From contig OU862928.1 of the NCBI GenBank assembly GCA_917880885.1, positions 10,373,721 to 10,437,720 on the forward strand: 64,000 bases of DNA. Reading direction: 5' to 3'. This document shows positions 44,880 to 55,670 of this stretch, piece by piece. A program made the position numbers and the translations under genes. Source of the DNA: Limnephilus marmoratus. Lineage: Eukaryota; Arthropoda; Insecta; Trichoptera; Limnephilidae. Position 1 is the first letter of the stretch. The number at the start of each line of letters is the position of its first letter. The notes beneath the pieces were generated by a model. That model ran no database searches, had not been told where the DNA came from, and was given only the letters and a program-made list of their open reading frames with translations.

Positions 44880-45500
44880 GTTACAGTGACCTTGCAACGC
44901 ATGCCGGGTACCCGTTGTATATAATGTTATAATATAGTGCAGGCATTTCCAAGGCACTTGCATAATAATGTAGTTTCCCTGAACTTGGAATGGAACCATT
45001 ACAGTTAAGTTGACCCCGAGGTTACAGTGATGATGCAACGCATGCCGGGTACCCTTTGTATATAATGTTATAATATAAAGCAGGCATTTGCAAGACGCTT
45101 ATATTATAATGTAGTTTCCAGGATCTTGGAATAGAACCATTACAGTTAAGTTGACCCCGAGGTTACAGTGATCTTGCAACGCATGCCGGGTACCCGTTGT
45201 ATATAATGTTATAATATATTGCAGGCGTTTGCAAGGCGCTTGCATTATAATGTAGTTTCCCGGAACTTGGAATGGAACCATTACAGTTAAGTTGACCCCG
45301 AGGTTACAGTGATGTTGCAACGCATGCCGGGTACCCGTTGTATATAATGTTATAATACAGTGCATGCGTTTGCAAGGCGCTTGAATTATAATGCAGTTTC
45401 CCGGAACTTGGAATGGAACCATTACAGTTAAGTTGACCCCGAGGTTACAGTGATGTTGCAACGCATGCCGGGTACCCGTTGTATATAATGTTATGTGGAA
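44880..45500. repeat. Minisatellite, 141 bp x 5
   Basis: GCAACGCATGCCGGGTACCC recurs at 44894, 45035, 45176, 45317 and 45458, exactly 141 bases apart. Because 141 is divisible by 3, a minus-strand frame of 148 codons stays open with a 47-residue period; it is treated as a by-product. Confidence 0.95.
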
Positions 45501-45525
45501 ATACAAATCCCCAAAGTTGACCTGG

Positions 45526-45815
45526 TTAACCAACACCTCTGCCATAGGTCACCCCAAGTGGTTCGCTACGTTTGGTGATTTAGTAGGGGTGCCCGGGTTC
45601 ATGGGGTGAGGTCTGTCTAGGTCTTGGAGGCGGATGCCCAGGACACACTGAACCCCAGATTCCTACCCCCCCCCTCCTTAAACTCTTTTCCTTCCCAGAA
45701 CTCTCATCTCCTTCCTTTCCTAAAAAAAATCCTCCACACAGCATCCCAAAAGATGACATAGGACCTGAGGGAAATTTTTTTCCCCACGGCCTCCTGTGTG
45801 GAGCTCACTTAAAAA
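45526..45815 (+). repeat. Repeat family A inside unit 1
   Basis: Long A-tailed copy with ACACCTCTGCCATAGGTCACC at the start and TGTGTGGAGCTC plus an A-run at the end. The same insertion exists in unit 3 (59093-59393), so it predates their duplication. Confidence 0.75.
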
Positions 45816-46099
45816 AAATTAATTAAATGCATATAAATTCACCTTTCCCAAAAAGCCAGAAATAATTGAAAAAAAACATGTTCTTAATATATTTTCCCTT
45901 GCTTAGTTCTGCACTCCTGGTATTTATCCTTTTAAAAAAAAATTTTATTCGAGTAAAAAAAAGAACAGAAAAAATATTCTTTCACAGCGTACTCTACTCC
46001 CCCCCCCCCCCCTTCCTCCATCCCGCAAAACCCCCTTCCGGGTTCCCCTCCCCCTTCCCAGGTTACCCTCCCCCCTCCCTGGTTTTCCTCCCCCCTCTT

Positions 46100-46290
46100 T
46101 TTTAACCAACTCAAGGTCACCCTAGGTGATTCGCTATGCTTAGCGATTTAGCAGGGGTGCCCGGGTTCATGGGATGAGGTGTGTCTAGGTCTGATGATCA
46201 GGACACACTGAACCCCAGATTCCTACCCACCCCTTAAACCCTTTTTCTTCCCAGAACTCTTCTCTCCTTCGTTTCCCTAAAAGACGAAGC
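46100..46290 (+). repeat. Partial repeat family A inside unit 1
   Basis: Second, truncated copy (CACCCTAGGTGATTCGCTATG to CCCTAAAAGACG) lacking the A-tailed end and preceded by a C-run and CCCTCCCTGG repeats (46000-46095). Matches 59690-59875 in unit 3. Confidence 0.7.
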
Positions 46291-47837
46291 GAGCAGGAGT
46301 GTGTGTTAAATTAAATATATGAAGAAAAAACGATGTCTGAATGCGGATGAAGCGAAGAATGAGCGCCTACAAAGGAAACAGGTAGTCGACCGCTCCCCCA
46401 AAGTTTCATCGCAATCGGATGAACGGTTTAGCAATGCATAATTTCATGATTCCAGAGCTCACTATTTGTAGTTGTATTGTAAGTACTGAGTAGGTACTTT
46501 GTTGTAATATTTCACCAAAACGACGCCATTATGTTGTTGAGCATAAAATAATTTTATAAAAACTTCTTTTCAGCACAAATAATTTTATTCAATATCATGT
46601 TTTATTTTTAAAGGAAAAAGTCCCTGCAAGTAAGTACCTACCTAGAACACGCGTAAAATATATATTTTTTTATTTAACAATGTCCAATAGAACCATGCTT
46701 CATTCATAATCAACACACCAATAAATAAAATAAAATAATAAGGCTGGGTTGTTTAAGAAAAAAATGTCAATTCTTCAAATTTTTCTAGTAAATTTTCAGT
46801 TCTAGATAGTTCCGTTCGAGTTCTGTAATTGTTTCAGATTTGTAATGTAACTGGCCTTTAATGATAAAATAACAGAACTTGAGTAGAACCATTACAGAAC
46901 GTGAAAATTAACTTTAAAAAAAAGTTGAATTATTCAGTATCATCGAAACAACCTTACCTTAGTATTGCATTAAAACCTAATTAATTGTGTATCTACGTAT
47001 TCGGGTAGGTACCTGCGCATTTCCTTCAATTCCTGCAATCTTTGCTTTTTTCATCATATTTGCAATACTACCGAAATAAGTAGGTACCTACCCCGAATGA
47101 ATAACGTGTTAATTTGAACTGGCTAGCAAAATTTTAACTTCCGATGGAATCTGTAAGCGCGTGTTTTGGTGATTTTCTTTCGGAAAATGTCGAATTTTGT
47201 CAGCATCTCCTGAACTATTTTATATGGGATGGGCATGTTTTTTTGGTATTTAAAGTTGCGGAATTCTCTATTGTATTAGATTTTTGAAAAACATCCGAGC
47301 CGGGATCGGTTTTGGGGCCACAATGCCGCGTACCGTAAAACCACTACCGAAAACTGTGAAAAGTCTGTTTTGTTAGGCTAAAAATTTGACGTCTGAGATC
47401 CCTGACCTGACTCAACATTCCTAGCATTTTCATTTGCATCGAAACTGATGGCCAAAATGACATCTTTTTTTTTGGAAATGCGAACCTGTCGGCGGGAAAT
47501 GTAACCTGGCCGAATTGAGTGTAATTTTACTATTGGTTCTTGTTTTCGCCGTTGATTCGCGTCAGTTTTTCTGTGAATAAGGCGCTAATTTTGTCGAAAA
47601 AAATTGACCTCACAAAATCAAAGTACTGAGGGTGGCTGAATGTGACTTTAAGCGAAAGTGAATCTTAAGGTGGGTGAAACGCGAGGGGCAGAGTGGTCGG
47701 TTTTCGCGTAAAGTCGAAGAGTGAGCGGTCGATAAACTGTGTATTAATATATACTAGCGGGGCCCGTTGCAAAAATGCAACTAACGGGTTAAAAAAATAT
47801 GCGATTTGCGTGTGAACGTGGATGAAGCGAGGAAGAG

Positions 47838-48193
47838 TGTAAAGTTTTAAGGTAAGGAACCGGTAAAATAAAGACTCATCTTCAGGACAAATTCTAAGGA
47901 ACTCTTGATTTATTTCGTTCTATTTCCAATTACATTTTTTATAATCGGAAGATACAAAACTACCCGAGACAGACCAAGGAGTTAGTAATTAGATGTAGTT
48001 TCAGCGAAGCGACGAAGAGGAAAGAGGTAGATCCCTTTAAAAAACCGCCATTTATAGAAAAAATCTCCTTGGCTGGTCACAGCCTTGTACCTTCCGGACA
48101 TCTGTTGATAATTTAGCTAACTAACTATGAGAGTTCTCACCTAATGTTTTTACGTGGCTCTCGAGAGGTGTGAGTCCTGGCTAATTTCAGACA
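47838..48193 (-). repeat. 3' LTR of the young BEL/Pao element
   Basis: 356 bp, plus orientation TGTAAAGTTTT...TTTCAGACA, identical to 54494-54849. Minus strand just inside reads GGCTGGGAATA, a weak purine tract. Confidence 0.95.
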
Positions 48194-48824
48194 TATTCCC
48201 AGCCAAAAAACGGTGAGGATTGAGTTTTTTATTAAACTAAAATGAACAAAAATATACTACTTATAATACTAAAAATAGCTCACAATTTTTTTAAACTTTA
48301 ACTATTTCACCCCAGATTAAATTGTGCAATTAACAAATTCATATTTACATGCTCTAGCTAAAAATTCAAAGTTAAAAATTAAATCAATGAGTTATAACAA
48401 TAAATTACACATTCAATTTTAGGACAAACACAATACAATGAGGACGGGACCAAGTCTTCCTTCCAGGACAGCCAATTTTATTGTAAATATTATTAAATGT
48501 CTAACATTAAATATATGTGGGCACTTGCAGTGTTTTTTTATTTTTTTATTATTATTATTATTTTGGTTAGCTTATAACCTTTAATTTTCACTCAATCTGG
48601 TTTTTCTTTTTACACGAGTTTCACAAGAGGTCACGACCTCCACCACCTTTATTCATTTTGCCTTTTTATTGTTTTACACTTTTGTTTGCATTTTTTTTTT
48701 ATTAATTTTTTATTGTTTTTCGCTTTTATTTGTACTTTTTATTAATTTAAAGTCTGGTTATAGAACTTGGTTATTATGTCTTGCTTGGGGGCGCCACACT
48801 GTGTTGGCGCTACTGGGTCGCTTC
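48194..48824. other. 3' untranslated region of the BEL/Pao element
   Basis: AT-rich DNA between the pol stop codon and the 3' LTR. Only short chance frames; no accessory gene is seen. Confidence 0.6.
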
Positions 48825-51800
48825 TTATTCTCCCTGGTCCATCTCGGGTAGATGGTCTTCACATTTGTTGTCCTCAATTGGAAGCAGGCATAGTTTTGAT
48901 ATTGCCCTCTGGACCGTTCCCTGTGCTGTGATGATGGTAGCCACTCGTACTCTTCCATCAGGCCCGGGATGTACAGCGTGCACTCGTCCTAGCCTCCAAA
49001 AACAAGGAGGTTCGTTGTCTTCCTTCAGAATGACCATCTGGCCTGGTTGCAGCTGCCTTTGGTTGTTGCCAGTCCATTTCGTCCGGGTCTGCAGCTCAGC
49101 CAAGTATTCTTTGCGCCACCTCGACCAAAAAGACTGTATTAGTTGGTTTAATTTTTGGTAATGATTCAATCTATTGACTGCTACATTCTGCAAATTCTGC
49201 TCCGGGATCGCTGCTAAACTCGTTCCAATGAGAAAGTGACCAGGACTGAGAGGTTTTAGGTCTTTGGGGTCATTGGACAGCGGACAGAGGGGACGGGAAT
49301 TCAAGCATGATTCAATTTGACATAATACAGTACTGAATTCCTCATATGTTAATAGTGAAACGTTTGCTACCCTTTTCAAATGATATTTTACTGATTTGAT
49401 CCCTGCCTCCCAAAGTCCCCCGAAGTGCGGGGCCCTTGCTGGTATGAATTTCCAGCGAATAGATAAATTGGCTAAGTATTTATCAATTTTTTCATTTGAA
49501 TTTTCCAAAAATTCATATATTTCCCTTAATTCATTATTCGCGCCCTTAAAATTAGTGGCGTTATCTGAAAACATTTTACTGGGTTTCCCTCTTCGCGAGA
49601 TGAAACGTTTAAACGCATTTAAGAAGCTATCAGTGCTTAAAGACATTACTAGTTCCAGATGTATTGCTTTGGTTACCATACATATAAATAGACATATATA
49701 AGATTTTACGCTGTGAGTCTTACGGCTAACACCTGATTTGATCAAAATGGGGCCGCAGAAATCCACGCCTGATGATTGAAATGCGCGACCTTCCGTTATT
49801 CGTTCGGCAGGTAGGTCCGCCATCAGTTGTTGCTCTGTTTTCGGGTTACATCTAAAACATATAATACAGTATCTGAGAACCTTTTTAATTAAATTTTTAC
49901 CCATAATCGGCCAGTATTTCATTCTTAATAATGCTAACAATGCCTGCGTTCCTGCATGTAAATATAAATAATGGTAGTGCCTGACAATAAGCTCACTTAG
50001 TTTATGATGTGATGGTAGTACTATGGGGTGCTGTTGGCTTTCCGATATCATTTTTCCGTTGGACAACCTACCCCCCACCCGGATTAAATCCTTAAACAAA
50101 TAAGGATTTAATGACTTTAACCTACTACTATTCTTTACATTTACCCCGGCTTGTAAGGCCCTCGTCTCTTCGGGGAATGCAAAACATTGTGCACGAGATA
50201 TTAATAAGTGAAGTGAATTCTCCAATTCGTAAACAGTTAGTGCTCCGCTACGCCTGGACAAAGAATTTCTGCAATTAAATATAAATCTTAAAATATAAGC
50301 TGTCACCCTTTGCAATTTGGTTAAGCAAGAGTATCTGGAAAATATTTCCCAATCCTGTTTTACGGCTGAAATTAAAGTTAGTTTTAATCTTTCTTCTGGT
50401 AGATCCAACGGCGTAACTTCACTGCTGGTAATCGGGTAATCGCCTGAAATCAACCAGGTGGGTCCATGCCACCAAATGTCAGACTTTAGTAGCTGCGACA
50501 CCGTCGCGCCTCTGGATAAAACGTCCGCCGCATTATCCTCCGATCTTACGTGTTTCCATTGTGCGGGTTGACTGGACTCTTGGATTTCAGCTACCCTATT
50601 GGCCACAAATGTGTTCCACCTTGCTGGCTGTCCACGAATCCAGAATAGCGTTATCATGGAATCGCACCAGTAGGTTGTATCTATTTCATTTAAGTTCATA
50701 GCTATTTTGACATAGTTCACTAATTTTGTGAGTAAAACAGCACCACAAAGCTCCAGCTTTGGTAGTGATATGCTTTTCAACGGTGCCACCCTTGATTTTG
50801 ATGTGACTAAATAAGAAGTTGTGTTTCCCGATTCATCAGTAGACACTATATATATACATGCTGCATAGGCCCTCTCCGAGGCGTCACAGAATCCATGCAG
50901 ATGCAGTTTAACTTGATGTTTGCAAATTACCTTTCTCGGTATTTTTAAATTATTTAAAAGAGGTAATTCATTTATGTATGAATTCCACGCATTCATCTGT
51001 TCAGATGGAACATCTTCGTCCCACTGAATCTTAGTTTGCCACAAACCTTGCATTATCAGTTTTGCGACTAAAGTTATTGGCCCTATCAGTCCCAATGGGT
51101 CAAAGGTAGAGGCGATACATGATAACATTTGGCGTTTGCTTTTAACGCAGGCTTCTAAGGGCTCTACAATGTACTGAAAATAGTCCTGCTGATTATTCCA
51201 TGACAACCCTAGAATTTTCTTTTCCTTGGGGTTATCAGTAATAATCATATCTGTATCACTCTCTGGTTTCGAACTTATAGAGGGTAAATTTGATCGCCAT
51301 TTTCGTAAATTCATGCCAGCAGATGCCAAAATGCTGCTCAACTGTTGCTTAATAGTGAGACAATCTGCCTCATTTTCGTCGCCAGTTATCAAATCATCCA
51401 TATAAAAGTTGTATTTGAGGATGCGACTGACCTTTCTGTATGCTTCTTGATTTTCTGTTCCTAACTGTTCCAAGCATCTGGTAGCCAGAAAGGATGATGG
51501 TCCCAAACCGTAGGTGACAGTATTGAGTTGATAGTGTCGGATTTCTTCTTCCGGAGAGTCCCTCCAGACTATGCGCTGCAAATCTCTATCCTCAGGCTGC
51601 ACCAATATTTGACGATACATCTTCTCGATGTCGGCGGTTATTGCATACTGGTGCTTTCTGAAAAATAATAATTGCGCACATAAATCCTTTTGTAAAACTG
51701 GCCCTACCATGAGGGCGTCGTTTAATGATATACCGGTTGATGACTTGGCTGATCCGTCAAACACGACTCTGGTTTTGGTTGTCGTGCTAGACTCCTTCAT

Positions 51801-53918
51801 CACTGCATGGTGTGGCAAATAATAACAAATTTTATCTTTTGGCGGTGCTTCGCACAGCGTCATATGTCCCAATTCCTGATACTCTTTCATGAATTTTTTA
51901 TAATCTAGCATCAGGTCCTTATTGGCAAGAAATTTTTTTTCCATATTATAGAATCTTTTTTCAGCCACCTTTAGGGTTTCACCCATTTGATTAATATTGG
52001 GCCGCAGCGGTAATCTTACCGCAAAACGTCCTTTCTCATCTCTTTCATGCGTGCGTAAGAAGCTCTCTTCACATGCTCTTTCTTCGTGGCTTCTATGTTT
52101 TACAGGAGCTAGTTCTTCTATTTTCCAAAAGCTTTCTAATTGCTTATGCAATAAATTTAAGGATAAATTACAGGAATTTACTGGCCTTTTTGGTTTCGGA
52201 GTGGAGATAGGTCCAGCGACAAGCCATCCTAGCTCGGTCCTTTGTAGCGTGAGTCCAGCATCTCCAATTCTCATTCGATCGGTATGCAAGACTTCCCAGA
52301 ACACCTCCGCTCCCAGTAGCAGATCTATCGGGCTGGTAATGTTGAAGTTCGGATCTGCTAATTGGAGACCGCTAGGGATCCCCGCGTCTTTTCTCTGAAA
52401 GGAAATTTGTGGCAGGTTACTGGTCACTTCAGGTATTATCAGGCATTCTATATTCCTTTTATATTCAGAATAGCTTGAAGTTATATTGAATTCCACTTTA
52501 TATTTTATATTTAAAATCTTATTGTGGATTCCCGTAACAGGAATGTTGACCCTTTTCTCTTTTGATTTCAATTTCTTTGCAAATTCCTTACTTATAAAAT
52601 TAGTTTGTGCCCCAGAATCTAATAGAGCTCTTGCTTGAATTGATTGTCCGGCATCGTCCTTTATGTTGATGATGGCAGTGGACAATAACACGAAATTTGG
52701 TTCTACCTTCGCGGCATGATTTGTTACCAAAGGCGCTTCCTTCGCGGAAGATGTTGATGCCCTTTCGTGTTTTGATTCCTCCTCTTGTTTAAAATGAAGT
52801 AACGTATTGTGATTTACGCCATCGCATTTACGGCAATTAAATTTTGATTTGCAATCCTTTAATTTATGACCGAAGTTTAAACATTTTAAACAAGCGCCTA
52901 ATTTGTGTATTTTATCAATTCGTTCTTTTGGCTTCAATTCCAAAAATTTGCGGCAATAATAAATCTTATGATTATCGTTGCAATGTAAACATTTTAATTT
53001 TTGTGCAGAAAATGAAACCATAGCTTCCTTTTTATAATTATGCGGATTCGTTTTTCCCGGATTAATTCTTTTTTCGTTATTTGATGAGGCCTCTAATACT
53101 TGGGCCCTTGTATACAAACATTTAATAAATTCTTCGTAGGTAGGTAGATTGTTTTTTGTTGGGTATTGTTCCCAATGAGCCCTTGTATTTGAATCTAGCT
53201 TGTTTGATAACAAATAAATCAATACTACATCCCAATTTTTTGTAGCTATATTTAATTTATTTAGCGATTTTAAATGCAACTGTGCCTCGTCCAATAGGCT
53301 TCTTATTGCGACGTGATTTTCTGCTTTTAAGTCCGGTAATTTAAACAACGCGTTTACATGATTATTTATAATTATTTTTGAGTTTTCGTATCTGTCCGTG
53401 AGCATCTCCCAGGCCATTAAATAGTTGTCAACTTGCATTGGCAATGCTGTTATGAGCTTAAGCGCTTCCCCTTTTAGACAAGAACGCAAATAATAAAATT
53501 TTTGAACGGCATCTAGGTTAGAATTACTGTCTACTAAAGATATAAACGCATCTCGGAATTCTATCCATTCGCAGTAATCACCCTTAAATTTTGGTAACTC
53601 TATTATCGGCAGTTTAATGTTGTTGTTTGTTTTGCCTGCGGAATGGTCCGAACCTAACCTCTCTTTAGCGTTGGATAAAACATCAAAATAATCGTTTTCA
53701 AAGCTCGCCCTTTCTTGATCTCCCTCATCGGGAGATAAGGCTTCAATTTTATCCTGAATTTCCTCGAATTGATCCATTAAAAGCTCGAAATGTTTTATAC
53801 GTAATCCTAGTTCACTTTGTGTCAACGAAATTTTGTTTAAAAATTCTCTGAATCTCGTGACTTTCCCCTTACAGATTCCCCTTTTACCGATTAGCGTTTT
53901 TAAATCCATTTTTATCAA
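48825..53918 (-). CDS. gag-pol: BEL/Pao Gag-Pol polyprotein, intact
   Basis: 1697 codons without a stop. In order: Gag region of DUF1759 type (about 105-255, IELPKFKGDYCEWIEFRDAF); zinc knuckles at C310/C313/H317/C322, C343/C346/H351/C356 and C362/C365/H370; DUF1758 aspartic protease (D434-S-G); reverse transcriptase with D763 (TADIEKMYRQ) and YMDD at 839-842; RNase H with D1012, E1056, D1086 and D1132; integrase HHCC finger (about 1314-1357) and D1386, D1452, E1504; DUF5641-type C-terminus (1597-1680). All expected catalytic residues are present, so it may be active. It copies RNA to DNA in cytoplasmic particles and integrates it. The first ATG (53916-53918) is used; another lies 3 codons on. 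Confidence 0.97.
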   Translation of the reverse strand: MIKMDLKTLIGKRGICKGKVTRFREFLNKISLTQSELGLRIKHFELLMDQFEEIQDKIEALSPDEGDQERASFENDYFDVLSNAKERLGSDHSAGKTNNNIKLPIIELPKFKGDYCEWIEFRDAFISLVDSNSNLDAVQKFYYLRSCLKGEALKLITALPMQVDNYLMAWEMLTDRYENSKIIINNHVNALFKLPDLKAENHVAIRSLLDEAQLHLKSLNKLNIATKNWDVVLIYLLSNKLDSNTRAHWEQYPTKNNLPTYEEFIKCLYTRAQVLEASSNNEKRINPGKTNPHNYKKEAMVSFSAQKLKCLHCNDNHKIYYCRKFLELKPKERIDKIHKLGACLKCLNFGHKLKDCKSKFNCRKCDGVNHNTLLHFKQEEESKHERASTSSAKEAPLVTNHAAKVEPNFVLLSTAIINIKDDAGQSIQARALLDSGAQTNFISKEFAKKLKSKEKRVNIPVTGIHNKILNIKYKVEFNITSSYSEYKRNIECLIIPEVTSNLPQISFQRKDAGIPSGLQLADPNFNITSPIDLLLGAEVFWEVLHTDRMRIGDAGLTLQRTELGWLVAGPISTPKPKRPVNSCNLSLNLLHKQLESFWKIEELAPVKHRSHEERACEESFLRTHERDEKGRFAVRLPLRPNINQMGETLKVAEKRFYNMEKKFLANKDLMLDYKKFMKEYQELGHMTLCEAPPKDKICYYLPHHAVMKESSTTTKTRVVFDGSAKSSTGISLNDALMVGPVLQKDLCAQLLFFRKHQYAITADIEKMYRQILVQPEDRDLQRIVWRDSPEEEIRHYQLNTVTYGLGPSSFLATRCLEQLGTENQEAYRKVSRILKYNFYMDDLITGDENEADCLTIKQQLSSILASAGMNLRKWRSNLPSISSKPESDTDMIITDNPKEKKILGLSWNNQQDYFQYIVEPLEACVKSKRQMLSCIASTFDPLGLIGPITLVAKLIMQGLWQTKIQWDEDVPSEQMNAWNSYINELPLLNNLKIPRKVICKHQVKLHLHGFCDASERAYAACIYIVSTDESGNTTSYLVTSKSRVAPLKSISLPKLELCGAVLLTKLVNYVKIAMNLNEIDTTYWCDSMITLFWIRGQPARWNTFVANRVAEIQESSQPAQWKHVRSEDNAADVLSRGATVSQLLKSDIWWHGPTWLISGDYPITSSEVTPLDLPEERLKLTLISAVKQDWEIFSRYSCLTKLQRVTAYILRFIFNCRNSLSRRSGALTVYELENSLHLLISRAQCFAFPEETRALQAGVNVKNSSRLKSLNPYLFKDLIRVGGRLSNGKMISESQQHPIVLPSHHKLSELIVRHYHYLYLHAGTQALLALLRMKYWPIMGKNLIKKVLRYCIICFRCNPKTEQQLMADLPAERITEGRAFQSSGVDFCGPILIKSGVSRKTHSVKSYICLFICMVTKAIHLELVMSLSTDSFLNAFKRFISRRGKPSKMFSDNATNFKGANNELREIYEFLENSNEKIDKYLANLSIRWKFIPARAPHFGGLWEAGIKSVKYHLKRVANVSLLTYEEFSTVLCQIESCLNSRPLCPLSNDPKDLKPLSPGHFLIGTSLAAIPEQNLQNVAVNRLNHYQKLNQLIQSFWSRWRKEYLAELQTRTKWTGNNQRQLQPGQMVILKEDNEPPCFWRLGRVHAVHPGPDGRVRVATIITAQGTVQRAISKLCLLPIEDNKCEDHLPEMDQGE

Positions 53919-54475
53919 ATCAGGTACTTACAATTTACAGAGTTATCCAATTATTTTATCACAATAACCGTTTAAAACTAATAAACACTGTAATAAACAC
54001 TGACAACTTCTCAATCCGTCACAACACGATCTGCGATAATCGACAAGCCGTTAAATTTCGCCCATAGAGTATTATTAGCAACAAACTGTTTTATCGGCTT
54101 CGCGGTTAATTTGAATAATTATTTCTGAAAAAGTTTCTTTTATTCCCGGAATTTATAACATTGTTGTAGTTTTTTGCGATAATCTAATTGCCGGCTGCAA
54201 TGTTTGTTATTTTTTGTAAACTTGTTCATACCGGCTTGCAACAATTTTTTTTTATGAGAAATGCACAATATTGATGTCATTAAATTTTTTGCTTTCTTTT
54301 TTTTTTTTAGGATTTTTATGGTAAGGTGGGTAGTATGGAATGGATTGGTCACTTGCCCTTTTTATCGTGATGTCTTCTGGATGCTGGAATCTGCTTGATG
54401 GATTCTGGCTGCATTTCTGGTTCCTTCTTCAGTGCTGGTTCTTTTTTATTAATTTAATCACTCGCGTTAAACTAT

Positions 54476-54491
54476 CCGACTCGTAGGATCA
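54476..54491 (-). promoter_or_regulatory. tRNA-Tyr-like primer-binding site
   Basis: Minus strand TGATCCTACGAGTCGG, 2 bases after the 5' LTR. It matches the complement of a tRNA-Tyr 3' end (TGGTCCT.CGAGCCGG) with few differences, and resembles the site of the old BEL/Pao element at 35265-35280. Confidence 0.7.
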
Positions 54492-54493
54492 TA

Positions 54494-54849
54494 TGTAAAG
54501 TTTTAAGGTAAGGAACCGGTAAAATAAAGACTCATCTTCAGGACAAATTCTAAGGAACTCTTGATTTATTTCGTTCTATTTCCAATTACATTTTTTATAA
54601 TCGGAAGATACAAAACTACCCGAGACAGACCAAGGAGTTAGTAATTAGATGTAGTTTCAGCGAAGCGACGAAGAGGAAAGAGGTAGATCCCTTTAAAAAA
54701 CCGCCATTTATAGAAAAAATCTCCTTGGCTGGTCACAGCCTTGTACCTTCCGGACATCTGTTGATAATTTAGCTAACTAACTATGAGAGTTCTCACCTAA
54801 TGTTTTTACGTGGCTCTCGAGAGGTGTGAGTCCTGGCTAATTTCAGACA
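54494..54849 (-). repeat. 5' LTR of the young BEL/Pao element
   Basis: 356 bp, identical as read to the 3' LTR. In minus orientation it precedes the primer site and about 560 bp of leader with an A-rich stretch before the gag-pol ATG. Confidence 0.95.
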
Positions 54850-54889
54850 AAGAGTGTGTGTTAAATTAAATATATGAAGAAACCTGAAG

Positions 54890-55310
54890 TTACGGTGACC
54901 TTGCAACGCATGCCGGGTACCCGTTGTATATAATGTTATGTAGTGCAGCGATTGCACTAAAATGTAATTTCCCAGGAATGGGAATGGAACCATTACAGTT
55001 AAGTTGACCCCGGGGTTACAGTGACCTTGCAACGCATGCCGAGTAACCGTAGTATATCATGTTATATATTGCAGGCACTTGCTTAAAAATGTTATTTCCG
55101 GGAATCGGGATGGAACAATTACAGTTAAGTTGACCCCGAGGTTACAGTGACCTTGCAACGCATGCCGGGTACCCGTTGTATATAATGTTATATAGTACAG
55201 GCGCTTGCATTATAATGTTGTTTTCCGAGATTTGGAATGGAACCATTACAGTTTAATGGACCCCGATGTTAAAGTGGCCGTGCAACGCATGCCGGGTACC
55301 CGCTGTATAC
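54890..55310. repeat. Minisatellite, 126 bp x 4
   Basis: GCAACGCATGCC recurs at 54903, 55029, 55155 and 55282 (126, 126, 127 bases). It shares the 141-bp unit's core but lacks about 15 bases of the TAATATAGTGCAGGCATTTGC part. Confidence 0.93.
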
Positions 55311-55404
55311 AATTTATTTATTTACGGACAAAAAATCCATTAACAATATAAAATACGTCACTAACTTATATCTCCCTCTTATTCTTTCCCTTGTTACCAT
55401 AATT

Positions 55405-55670
55405 ATTGGAAGGCTTTTGACCTCTCCAGCCAGATTCTCTCAACCCTTCGCCTTGCACCGCAGTGTGAGGAATAGATTCATACGTTCGTCACTCCTGGCC
55501 ACACTGACCCCCAGATTCCTACCCACCCCTCATACCATTTTCCTTCCCATATCTTCTTCTCCTTCTTTTTCCTTAAAAAACCCTCCACACAGCATCCTCA
55601 AAGATGACATAGGCCCCTAGGGAAATTGTTTTCCTCAGTGCCTCCAGTGTGGAGCTAATGTAAAAAAAAG
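55405..55670 (+). repeat. Repeat family A inside unit 2
   Basis: Middle and A-tailed end (TTTTGACCTCTCCAGCCAGA to GTGTGGAGCTAATGTAAAA). It shares the CTCTCCAGCCAGA segment with the 3.2-kb copy but not with those in units 1 and 3, so it belongs to a different subfamily. Confidence 0.65.

Larger units (their letters stand above)
44764..47753 (-). mobile_element. Helitron-like unit 1 (type A, 141-bp minisatellite)
   Basis: Read on the minus strand, the unit ends in a hairpin (ACCCGTTAGTTGC, TTTT, GCAACGGG), a short GC-rich spacer, and CTAG followed by T: the Helitron 3' end format. In plus order it holds the CTAG end, a GAAGCGAGGAGGAGTGTGT segment, five 141-bp repeats, two family A segments, a C-run, and about 1.2 kb with ATGCGAACCTGTCGGCGGG. 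Unit 3 is nearly identical throughout. No Rep/helicase coding sequence is visible, so it is non-autonomous. Confidence 0.7.
47838..54849 (-). mobile_element. Young, structurally complete BEL/Pao retrotransposon
   Basis: 7012 bp. Two 356-bp LTRs read as identical, 5-bp target duplication AAGAG (47833-47837 and 54850-54854), a primer-binding site and one unbroken gag-pol frame. Identical LTRs and an intact frame mean very recent insertion. It landed inside a Helitron-like repeat unit. There is no env-like frame. Confidence 0.97.

Noticed and set aside
45099..45545. 148-codon minus-strand open frame with 47-residue repeats
   Set aside because: It is a read-through of the 141-bp minisatellite; the length divisible by 3 keeps it open. 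The 126-bp class, also divisible by 3, opens on other frames. No start context or conserved domain.
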